Assembly: GCA_025355595.1 (NCBI GenBank)
Contig: JANXZI010000215.1
Coordinates: 1-11,552 of the forward strand
Length of the DNA stretch: 11,552 nucleotides
From: Spartobacteria bacterium
Lineage (GTDB): Bacteria > Verrucomicrobiota > Verrucomicrobiia > Chthoniobacterales > Chthoniobacteraceae
Reading direction: 5' to 3'
The position numbers and the translations under genes are program-made. The notes beneath the pieces were generated by a model. That model was not told the origin of the DNA, made no database searches, and was given only the letters and a program-made list of their open reading frames with translations. This document shows, piece after piece, positions 1 to 6,194 of the stretch (position 1 is its first letter; every line of letters begins with the position of its first letter).

Positions 1-495
1 ATGGTGGCGATTGGTGAATTCGACGATCCCGATCTGCTCCGCGCGCGGCTCGCACTGCTGCGCGGGGATGGCGCCGTGCCGGGTGCGTTTGCGGCCACGG
101 GCGTGCCGGTGTTTTCGCTCGACGGGATCGCGTTCGAGGACGGCCCGCAAATGAAGGCACGCGCGAAGTTGCAGGTTCCCGCGCAGGCTGCTTTCTTCGG
201 CGACCATTTTCCAAAACGTCCCGTGTTTCCTGGCACACTGCTCATGAATATGAACCTCAAGCTCGTCACCGCACTCGCGGCGAAGGTGCCCGCGCGCGCC
301 GGAGCGCACTGGGTGCCGCGCGCGGTCGTGGATATGAAGCTGCGCGATTTCATCCCGCCGGGCGAATTGCTGAACCTTGAGGCGAAGGTGATGAAAATCG
401 AGGGCGACGCGCTGAAAATTACCGTCGAGACTCGGAACGAAAAAGGCCGGCTCGGTACCGCGCGCGTCGAACTGACGCCGGAGGTCGTGGCATGA
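1..495 (+). CDS. FabZ/FabA-like hotdog dehydratase (possibly C-terminal part of a longer protein)
   Basis: Hotdog-fold protein of the 3-hydroxyacyl-ACP dehydratase type, expected to remove water from a beta-hydroxyacyl chain on an acyl carrier protein in the cytoplasm. The signature FFGDHFPKRPVFPGTLLMN (residues 65-83) matches the FabZ/FabA active-site helix, with the catalytic His at 69. FabZ has Glu and FabA has Asp 14 residues after that His; here it is Asn83, so ordinary dehydratase activity is doubtful. The FabZ-like domain starts near residue 36. The roughly 35 residues before it are not part of a single-domain FabZ and could be the end of a preceding hotdog domain. The frame is open at the window edge, so the true start may lie upstream and the Met at base 1 is provisional. 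The stop overlaps the next start (ATGA at 492-495), indicating translational coupling to the ketosynthase. The fold is clear; the activity and the N-terminus are uncertain. Confidence 0.8.
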   Translation: MVAIGEFDDPDLLRARLALLRGDGAVPGAFAATGVPVFSLDGIAFEDGPQMKARAKLQVPAQAAFFGDHFPKRPVFPGTLLMNMNLKLVTALAAKVPARAGAHWVPRAVVDMKLRDFIPPGELLNLEAKVMKIEGDALKITVETRNEKGRLGTARVELTPEVVA

Positions 496-1790
496 GCAAG
501 CGGGTGCGCGTCGCGATCACCGGCATCGGGATGGTCACGCCGATCGGCAACACGACTGCGGCGACATGGGATGCGTTGCGCGCTGGCAAGTCGGGCGCGG
601 GACCGATCACGATTTTCGATGCGACCGGTTTTTCCACGCGCATCGGCGCGGAGGTGAAGGGCTTCGATTTTGAAAACGGCATCGCCGACCGGAAGCTGCT
701 GAAGCTCGCCTCGCGCTCGCACCGTTTCGCGCTGAATGCCGCCGAGCAGGCGCTCGCCGACGCGGGCATCCGGCCGACCGCGGAGACTGCGGAGCGCTGG
801 GGTCTTGTGGTCGGTGCGGGGATGATGGGCGTGTCGTTCGAGGAACTGAGCAGCGTGCATCGCCACGCGGCGGCGGACGGTGAATTGCATCCGGATCAAC
901 TGCTCGCTCCCGACTATCCGGCGGATCCGATTTCATTTTGCCGGACGCAGACGAACGCCGGCCTCTCGCTGCTCACAAAAAATTTCGGCGTCCGCGGCTA
1001 TGCGTCGGCGGTGCATACCGCGTGTTCATCCGGCGGCCAGGCGATCGGCACCGCGCTTAAAGTCATGCGACGCGGCAACGTGGACGCGATGATTGCGGGC
1101 GGCTTTGACTCGATGCTGAACCCGATCGGCCTTTCGGGCTTCTGCCTGTTGGGCGCGCTCTCGACGGACAACGACACGCCTGAGCGCGCGAGCCGTCCAT
1201 TCGACGCCACGCGCAACGGCTTCCTGCTCGGCGAAGGTGCGGCTTTTCTCGTGCTGGAAAAATGGGAGTCGGCACGCGCGCGGGGCGCGAAAATTTATGC
1301 CGAGCTTGCGGGCGACGGAAATTCGCTGAGCTGCTACCGCATCACCGACACGCCGCCGGATGGCGATGGGCCGATCCAGGCCATCCGCCAGTCGCTCGCC
1401 GACGCGGGGCTGAAGCCGGAGGACATTGACTACGTGAACGCGCACGGCACCTCGACGCAGATGAACGACCGCAGCGAATGCGTCGCGCTCGGTGCCGTGA
1501 TGGGCGACCATCTTCAGAATGTCGCCGTGAGCTCGACGAAGAGCTCCATGGGCCACCTCATCGCCGCCGCCGGCGCAGTCGAGGCCGCCGTGTGCGCGCT
1601 CGCGATTCGCGACGGCATCGCGCCAGTGAATGCCAACTGGAGCACGCCCGATCCGCAGTGCAGCAACATCAATCTCGTGACCGGCCAGTCGCGTCCGATG
1701 CGCATCAGCGCCGCACTTTCGAATTCGCTCGGCTTCGGCGGCTCGAACAGCTCGCTCACCTTCCGCCACCCCGATCTCGTGGAGGCCTGA
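492..1790 (+). CDS. beta-ketoacyl-ACP synthase, FabF/KAS II-like (first of a tandem pair)
   Basis: Condensing enzyme that would join an extender unit, normally malonyl-ACP, to an acyl primer by decarboxylative Claisen condensation. At 432 residues it has the usual KAS II length. It opens with the thiolase-fold strand VAITGIGMVTPIGN and carries the full Cys-His-His set: Cys178 in TACSSGG, His318 in NAHGTST, and Lys350/His355 in STKSSMGHLIAAAG. The C-terminal glycine loop SLGFGGSNSS (412-421) is also typical. The start is well supported: GGAGG at 480-484 lies 7 nt before the ATG, which overlaps the dehydratase stop. The next ketosynthase begins 3 nt after its stop. Its place beside a dehydratase, a second KAS and a phosphopantetheinyl transferase suggests a dedicated acyl or polyene pathway rather than the housekeeping fabF, so no symbol is given. 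Confidence 0.93.
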   Translation: MSKRVRVAITGIGMVTPIGNTTAATWDALRAGKSGAGPITIFDATGFSTRIGAEVKGFDFENGIADRKLLKLASRSHRFALNAAEQALADAGIRPTAETAERWGLVVGAGMMGVSFEELSSVHRHAAADGELHPDQLLAPDYPADPISFCRTQTNAGLSLLTKNFGVRGYASAVHTACSSGGQAIGTALKVMRRGNVDAMIAGGFDSMLNPIGLSGFCLLGALSTDNDTPERASRPFDATRNGFLLGEGAAFLVLEKWESARARGAKIYAELAGDGNSLSCYRITDTPPDGDGPIQAIRQSLADAGLKPEDIDYVNAHGTSTQMNDRSECVALGAVMGDHLQNVAVSSTKSSMGHLIAAAGAVEAAVCALAIRDGIAPVNANWSTPDPQCSNINLVTGQSRPMRISAALSNSLGFGGSNSSLTFRHPDLVEA

Positions 1791-1793
1791 CCG

Positions 1794-3077
1794 ATGAGCA
1801 CTTCACCTCGCATTGCCATCACCGGTTCCGGCGCAGTCTGCGGCGCGGGCATGACCGTGGAGAAAATTTTCGCAGCAGTGCTCGGCGGGCAGTCGGCCGT
1901 CGCGCCGATCGCGCTGTGGGATGCCGAGCACTGGCCGATTCGCCTCGCCGCTGGCGTGAACGGTGTGAGCGACCGGGAACTCGTCGAGGATCGCAAGCTG
2001 CACAAAAGCATTTCGCGAACGGACTTTTTCGGAATCCACGCGGCGGGTGTCGCGGTGAAGTCGTCGGGCATTCCCGCGCACCGCGAGACGCTCGATGCAG
2101 CGGACGTCCCGTTTTTCAATGACCGCAGCGGCATCGTCGTCGGCTCGGGTGGCGGCGCCTACAACAGCAACTACGAATACCTGCCGCTGATGACGGTGGC
2201 GGGCGGCGACCTGCGGAAATTCGGCGAGGAACTCGGCGCGACGGTGAACCCGATGTGGCTGTTGAGAAATCTGCCGAACAATGTGCTCTGCCACGTCGGC
2301 ATCCGGCACATGTTCAAGGGCACAAACGCGTGCATCACAAACCAGTGCGCGGGCGGCGTGCTCGCGGTCGCGGAAGCCGCGGAGTCGCTGCGCATGGACG
2401 AGGCGGATCGCATCGTCGCAGTGGGGCACGACACCCTGATCGAGCCCGAAGCTGTGCTCGGCTACCACAAACTCGGACTGCTTTCGACGGATGTGCTGCG
2501 TCCCTTTGATCGGGATCGCACGGGGACGATTTTCGGCGAAGGCGGCGCGGCAGTGATGCTGGAGAAATTTGACGGCGCGCAGGCACGAAAGGCAGCGATC
2601 CTCGGCGAATTTCTCGGGCACGGCTGCGTGACGGAGGCGACGGGCATCGTGGACTTGCGCCCGGATGGAGACGGTCCCGCGCGTGCCATTGCCCTCGCGC
2701 TGGCGGACGCTGGAATTGCGGCTGCGGATGTCGGCATGATCGTCGCGCACGGCAACGGCACGATCGCTTCGGACGCATCGGAAGCGAAGGGAATCCTGCG
2801 GGTGTTCGGCGGTAATCCGCCGCCGGTGACGGCTTTCAAATGGGCGGTCGGGCACTTGATCGCGGCATCGGGGATTTTGGATCTCGTGCTTGCGCTGGAA
2901 GCGCTGCGTCACGGTGTGGTGCCGGGTGTGCCGACGCTGAACACGGTGGACCCGGAATTTTCCACCCTGCCCGTCTCGCGCGAGGCGCAGAAGCCGCGCA
3001 GCGCCATCGCGCTCGTGCTGTGCCGCGGCTTCGGCGGGATGAACGTGGCGCTCATCGTGCGCGCGGCGAAGGCGTGA
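1794..3077 (+). CDS. divergent beta-ketoacyl-ACP synthase (second of the tandem pair)
   Basis: KAS-family protein of 427 residues, clearly more diverged than its upstream neighbour. The catalytic set still appears intact: Cys185 in TNQCAGGV, His319 in VAHGNGT, and Lys349/His354 in FKWAVGHLIAASG. The surroundings are unusual. The nucleophile follows Asn-Gln rather than Thr-Ala, and the C-terminal loop reads LCRGFGGMN (409-417) instead of NSFGFGGTN. In type II polyketide systems the partner of a KAS is often a chain-length factor that has lost the Cys; this one has not, so it may be a second active synthase or a diverging partner subunit. The start is supported by GGAGG at 1781-1785, 8 nt upstream. 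The stop overlaps the following ATG (TGATG at 3075-3079), so the two are probably translated together. The family call is firm; the substrate is unknown. Confidence 0.88.
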   Translation: MSTSPRIAITGSGAVCGAGMTVEKIFAAVLGGQSAVAPIALWDAEHWPIRLAAGVNGVSDRELVEDRKLHKSISRTDFFGIHAAGVAVKSSGIPAHRETLDAADVPFFNDRSGIVVGSGGGAYNSNYEYLPLMTVAGGDLRKFGEELGATVNPMWLLRNLPNNVLCHVGIRHMFKGTNACITNQCAGGVLAVAEAAESLRMDEADRIVAVGHDTLIEPEAVLGYHKLGLLSTDVLRPFDRDRTGTIFGEGGAAVMLEKFDGAQARKAAILGEFLGHGCVTEATGIVDLRPDGDGPARAIALALADAGIAAADVGMIVAHGNGTIASDASEAKGILRVFGGNPPPVTAFKWAVGHLIAASGILDLVLALEALRHGVVPGVPTLNTVDPEFSTLPVSREAQKPRSAIALVLCRGFGGMNVALIVRAAKA

Positions 3078-4279
3078 TGGAAGCGCCTCCCTCGACGCGG
3101 TGCGGGATCGACACGGTGGAAATCTCGCGCATCGAGAAGCTGCTGCGCGACACTGCGCCGGAGGGTCTGCGGAGATTTTTCAGCGAGCGGGAACTCGCCG
3201 ATGCAGGTGAAGGTGCCGGTCGGGCGGCGAGCCTGGCAGCGCGGTTTGCGGCGAAGGAGGCTTGCTGCAAATTGTTCCCGCGCGAGACGGCGCTCGGTGT
3301 GATCGAGCCGTATGATTTTTCCGTGCGTAAGGACGGCTACGGTGCGCCGGGGATCGAGCCGAGCGCGGCGGCGCGCACGGCGATGGATCGGAATTTCATC
3401 GGCGAGATCCGGCTGTCGCTCACGCACACGGCGACCAGTGCAGCAGCAGTCGCAGTCGCGGAGATGAAAAAGATCGAGGTTCCGTGGTTCGGGAAACTTT
3501 TTTGCCACCTGCTGCCGATCAAGCGCGGCACGGTGATGGCGAATATGCGCCGCGTTTTCGGCGAGGTGCTTTCGGAGCTCGATCTGCTGCGGCTCGCGCA
3601 GGCGTACTACGGACATTTCGCGCGGTTTCTTGGGGAGTTTTTCCGGCTGCCGTGGATGACAGCGAAGAGGAAGAGGGCGATGATTCGCATCGAGAATGGC
3701 GAGGCTTTGGAGCGGGCGTACGCGCAGGGAAAAGGCGTGCTTTTGCTCACGGGGCATTTTGGAAATTGGGAGGTCGCGACGGTCGCGGGCATCGGGCAGT
3801 TTTCGCAGTTCAAGGGGGTTTTCCATTTTGTGCGCCGCCCGCTGAAGCCTGCGCTGCTGAATGCGTATGTGACGTGGCGTTTTCGTCGTGCCGGGTTCGG
3901 CACCATCGCGAAGCGCGGCTCCCTCGACACCATTCTCGATTTGCTCGCGCAGAAGCGGATCGTGGTCTTCATCTACGACCAGCACGCGACGGGGCGGGAG
4001 GGTGTGGTCGCGGATTTTCTCGGGCAGCCCGCGGGGACATTTCGCAGCCTGCCGATCATCGCGATGGATACGGGCGCGCCGGTGGTGCCCGCGACGAGCT
4101 GGCGCGAGCCGGATGGGACGCATGTGCTGCGCTTCGAGGATCCGGTGCCGGTCGTCGAGCACGAGAATACGAGCGAGGCGATCCGACTGACCGCGCGGGC
4201 CTTCAATGCGGCGCTCGAGCGCGCGCTGCTGCGGCATCCCGAGCAGTGGATCTGGATGCACAAGCGGTGGAAGGTTTGA
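3077..4279 (+). CDS. AcpS-type 4'-phosphopantetheinyl transferase fused to an LpxL/HtrB-type acyltransferase
   Basis: A single 400-residue reading frame carries two recognisable enzymes. Residues 1 to about 130 resemble holo-ACP synthase, which moves phosphopantetheine from CoA to a carrier-protein Ser: CGIDTVEISRIEKLL with the metal-binding Asp12, RFAAKEACCKLF with Glu61, and SLTHTATSAAAVAVA closing the domain. Residues from about 134 to 400 resemble lysophospholipid or lipid A acyltransferases: TGHFGNWE carries the HX4E pair His227/Glu232, and the protein ends in the family-like PEQWIWMHKRWK. The N-terminal membrane anchor usual in LpxL is missing; AcpS takes its place. I chose ATG 3077 because it overlaps the previous stop and leaves the normal length before GIDxVE. 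GTG 3074 is an alternative. The fusion suggests that carrier activation and acyl hand-off to a membrane acceptor are linked. Both domain calls are good; co-function is inferred. Confidence 0.87.
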   Translation: MEAPPSTRCGIDTVEISRIEKLLRDTAPEGLRRFFSERELADAGEGAGRAASLAARFAAKEACCKLFPRETALGVIEPYDFSVRKDGYGAPGIEPSAAARTAMDRNFIGEIRLSLTHTATSAAAVAVAEMKKIEVPWFGKLFCHLLPIKRGTVMANMRRVFGEVLSELDLLRLAQAYYGHFARFLGEFFRLPWMTAKRKRAMIRIENGEALERAYAQGKGVLLLTGHFGNWEVATVAGIGQFSQFKGVFHFVRRPLKPALLNAYVTWRFRRAGFGTIAKRGSLDTILDLLAQKRIVVFIYDQHATGREGVVADFLGQPAGTFRSLPIIAMDTGAPVVPATSWREPDGTHVLRFEDPVPVVEHENTSEAIRLTARAFNAALERALLRHPEQWIWMHKRWKV

Positions 4280-4341
4280 AATGACGGATGACGAATCTGC
4301 GCTCTTTCTGTGAGCGCCGCAGGCAAGGCGATAGACCTCGC
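4280..4341. terminator. convergent intergenic region with two small hairpins
   Basis: This 62-nt gap lies between the end of the acyltransferase fusion on + and the end of mtnP on -. It holds a 6-bp inverted repeat, GCGCTC at 4299-4304 with GAGCGC at 4312-4317. A second, AGGCGA at 4326-4331 with TCGCCT at 4338-4343, runs two bases into the mtnP stop codon. Neither is followed by a T tract on either strand, so these are weak terminator candidates. A short tandem-like motif, ATGACGGATGACGAAT, sits at 4281-4296. I see no gene here. Confidence 0.3.
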
Positions 4342-5199
4342 CTACGATTCGAAGCGCCCGAGGATCGGGCGGAGCTTCGCGGCCGTCTCGGCAGGCCAGA
4401 GGCTGCGGTCGGTCACGAGCGCATTGTCGAGCGCGCGGTGCTCGGGCCAGCACGGTTCCGGGGGGATGTGCGGGATGGCGCGCGCGATGATGTTTTTGGC
4501 GGCCGCTGCATTGGCGTGGAGATGCGCGATGACGGCGGCGGAGGTCACGGGTTCCTCGTCGAGCTTCCAGCAGTCGTAGTCCGTGATCATCGCGAGCGTG
4601 GCCATCGCGATCTCGGCTTCGCGGCAGAGTTTGGCCTCGGCGAGATTCGTCATGCCGATCACGTCGAAGCCGAGCTTGCGGTTCGTCTCGCTCTCGGCAC
4701 GCGTGCTGAACTGCGGGCCGTCCATGTTCACGTAGGTGCCGCCGTCGTGGACACGGCAGCCCGCGGCGCGCGCCTCGCGCAAGAGGAGCGCGCGCAGCGG
4801 CTCGCAGATCGGATCGGCGAAGGCGACGTGCGCGACAATTCCACCGCCGAAGAACGTGTGGATCTGGCTCGTGCGATCGAAGAACTGCGAAGGCAGCACG
4901 ACATCCTCCGGCGCGTATTTTTCCTGCAACGAACCGACGGCGGTGACGCCGATCACGAAGCGCACGCCGAGCGAACGCAGCGCCCAGATATTTGCACGGT
5001 GGGGCAGTTCGTGCGGGAGGATGCGGTGGCCGCGCGCGTGGCGGGGGAGGAAAAATATCTGCCGTCCCGCGAGCTTGCCGCCGACGATCACGTCTGACGG
5101 TGGACCGAACGGAGTCTCGACGCGGTGCTCCGTCAGGTCGGTGAGGCCATCAATCTGGTAGAGTCCGCTGCCGCCGATGATTCCGATGTGGGCTGACAT
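4342..5199 (-). CDS. mtnP: S-methyl-5'-thioadenosine phosphorylase
   Basis: Splits methylthioadenosine, the by-product of polyamine and other SAM-dependent synthesis, into adenine and methylthioribose-1-phosphate, the first step of methionine salvage in the cytoplasm. The 285 residues match the family length. Visible motifs are IGGSGLY (8-14) with the phosphate-binding Ser11, RHARGH (53-58), TAVGSL (86-91), MDGPQFSTRAES (159-170) and MTNLAEAKLCREAEIA (183-198). TDYDCW (206-211) supplies the Asp pair that favours 6-amino purines, separating it from guanosine/inosine phosphorylases, which have Asn there. It lies 81 nt downstream of the lysR-type gene on the same strand and may be co-transcribed with it. 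The bases just before its ATG read ACCTCCCCAC in the transcript, so there is no Shine-Dalgarno. No other methionine-salvage gene is in view. Confidence 0.95.
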   Translation of the reverse strand: MSAHIGIIGGSGLYQIDGLTDLTEHRVETPFGPPSDVIVGGKLAGRQIFFLPRHARGHRILPHELPHRANIWALRSLGVRFVIGVTAVGSLQEKYAPEDVVLPSQFFDRTSQIHTFFGGGIVAHVAFADPICEPLRALLLREARAAGCRVHDGGTYVNMDGPQFSTRAESETNRKLGFDVIGMTNLAEAKLCREAEIAMATLAMITDYDCWKLDEEPVTSAAVIAHLHANAAAAKNIIARAIPHIPPEPCWPEHRALDNALVTDRSLWPAETAAKLRPILGRFES

Positions 5200-5206
5200 G
5201 TGGGGA

Positions 5207-5286
5207 GGTGAGAGTTGAATGGTGAGAGTTGAGAGGCGAGAGTGGTGATTCTGCGCCTCTCAACTCTCAACCAAAAACTCTCAACC
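5207..5286. repeat. intergenic repeat cluster with a 16-bp inverted repeat between lysR and mtnP
   Basis: Two copies of GGTGAGAGTTGA (5207-5218 and 5221-5232) stand 14 bp apart. Two copies of AACTCTCAACC (5262-5272 and 5276-5286), nearly their reverse complement, are also 14 bp apart. The inner copies form a perfect 16-bp inverted repeat, TGAGAGTTGAGAGGCG at 5223-5238 with its complement at 5254-5269, around a 15-nt loop. The lysR stop codon at 5281-5283 falls inside the last repeat. As RNA on the - strand this would be a strong hairpin just after lysR and before mtnP. It could act as a terminator, an mRNA processing site or a REP-like element. There is no clear U tract beyond the stem. Confidence 0.75.
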
Positions 5287-6162
5287 CTGCGCTTTCAGCA
5301 TCGCGATGAATTCCCTCATGCCGGGCGGGCGGGGGCGGTTGCGTGCGACGATGGTGGCGAGCGGGCGCGTCATGCGGGGTGATTCGATTTCGATTGCGGC
5401 GAGCTGGCCGCTGGCGATCTCCGCGGTGACGGTGCGGGCGGGCACGATGGAAATGCCGCTGCCGATTTCGACGGCGCGCTTCACGGTCTCGATGTTGTCG
5501 AATTCATTTACGGGCGTGATTTTCACCCCGGCTTTGCGGAGGTAGCGGTCGGTCATCTTGCGCGTCGGCGTGTCGGGCTCGAAGCCGATGAACTTCTCGC
5601 CGGCGATCACGCTGAGCGGGATGCGCTTTTTCGCGGCGAGGCGATGGCGTGGGTGGCAGATGATCACGAGGATGTCCTCGTCGAAAATCTCGAAGATGAT
5701 GCCCGGGCGCTTCGCGGGAAATGCGACGAGGCCGAGGTGTGCGTCGCCGGATTCGATCATGTCGTACACTTGCGTCGAGCGGCGGTAGTCCACATGCACG
5801 GCGACTTGCGGGAATTTCGCGCGGAACGCAGCAAGCCGCGCGGGGAGATCGTGCAGGCCGATACTGAAGATCGAGGCGATGCGGAGTTCGCCGGAGACCT
5901 CGTGTTTCAGCTCGCCGAGCCGGCCCTCGAATGCGCCCCACGCGGTGAGGATCTCGCGGCATGTGGCGAGAAAGGCCTGGCCTTCGGGAGTCGCGGAGAC
6001 GCCGCTGCGGCTGCGCTCGAGCAGGGTGCAGCCGAAGCGCTGCTCCAGCGCGCGCACTTGCTGGCTCACGGCGCTCTGCGTGATGCCGTGGGCCGCGGCC
6101 GCCTTGGAAAAACTGGCGGTCTCGACGAGGTCGCAGAAGACCCTGAGCGAATCTACGTGCAT
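5281..6162 (-). CDS. LysR-family transcriptional regulator
   Basis: DNA-binding regulator of 293 residues, the standard LysR length. The N-terminal winged helix-turn-helix spans about residues 4-63: LRVFCDLVETASFSKAAAAH, then GITQSAVSQQVRALEQRFG, then LLERSRSGVSATPEGQAFL. A linker helix follows, then a periplasmic-binding-protein-like effector domain from about residue 92 to 290, including GELRIASIFSIG (91-102) and VEIGSGISIVP (231-241). The effector is not identifiable. The frame extends upstream to 6426, but the family N-terminus MHVDSLRVF fixes the ATG at 6162. The gene is divergent from yggS across 32 nt that contain a perfect dyad, the usual layout for LysR autoregulation and control of a neighbour. 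Downstream on the same strand is mtnP. Targets are inferred only. Confidence 0.93.
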   Translation of the reverse strand: MHVDSLRVFCDLVETASFSKAAAAHGITQSAVSQQVRALEQRFGCTLLERSRSGVSATPEGQAFLATCREILTAWGAFEGRLGELKHEVSGELRIASIFSIGLHDLPARLAAFRAKFPQVAVHVDYRRSTQVYDMIESGDAHLGLVAFPAKRPGIIFEIFDEDILVIICHPRHRLAAKKRIPLSVIAGEKFIGFEPDTPTRKMTDRYLRKAGVKITPVNEFDNIETVKRAVEIGSGISIVPARTVTAEIASGQLAAIEIESPRMTRPLATIVARNRPRPPGMREFIAMLKAQG

Positions 6163-6171
6163 TTTGAAAAT

Positions 6172-6188
6172 CGGTTGTGCAACAACCG
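6172..6188. promoter_or_regulatory. dyad in the lysR/yggS divergent gap, candidate LysR operator
   Basis: CGGTTGT (6172-6178) and ACAACCG (6182-6188) form a perfect 7-bp inverted repeat with a 3-nt spacer. It is centred about midway between the lysR start (6162) and the yggS ATG (6195). LysR proteins bind imperfect dyads between divergent genes. The strict T-N11-A pattern is not centred here, and the gap is very short for two promoters, so the assignment is tentative. Confidence 0.4.
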
Positions 6189-6194
6189 GCGACC

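Noticed and set aside
1803..2912. 369-codon - strand frame opposite the second KAS.
   Set aside because: No recognisable domain and shadow-like composition; the KAS frame carries the complete catalytic set.
1794..3077. Chain-length factor identity for the second KAS.
   Set aside because: Chain-length factors lack the nucleophilic Cys; Cys185 is present with both His and the Lys.
3464..4279. Separate acyltransferase gene starting at the internal ATG 3464.
   Set aside because: GGAG directly abuts this ATG, leaving no spacing, and there is no stop between the domains; the fusion is the simpler reading, though a second internal product cannot be excluded.
2909..4453. 514-codon open frame on the - strand across the second KAS and the AcpS-acyltransferase gene.
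   Set aside because: Arg-, His- and Pro-rich composition typical of an antisense shadow in GC-rich DNA; the + strand has motif-supported proteins across the same bases.
6177..6194. GTG start for yggS at 6177.
   Set aside because: It lies within the dyad, has no Shine-Dalgarno, and adds residues before the conserved part; ATG 6195 is simpler.
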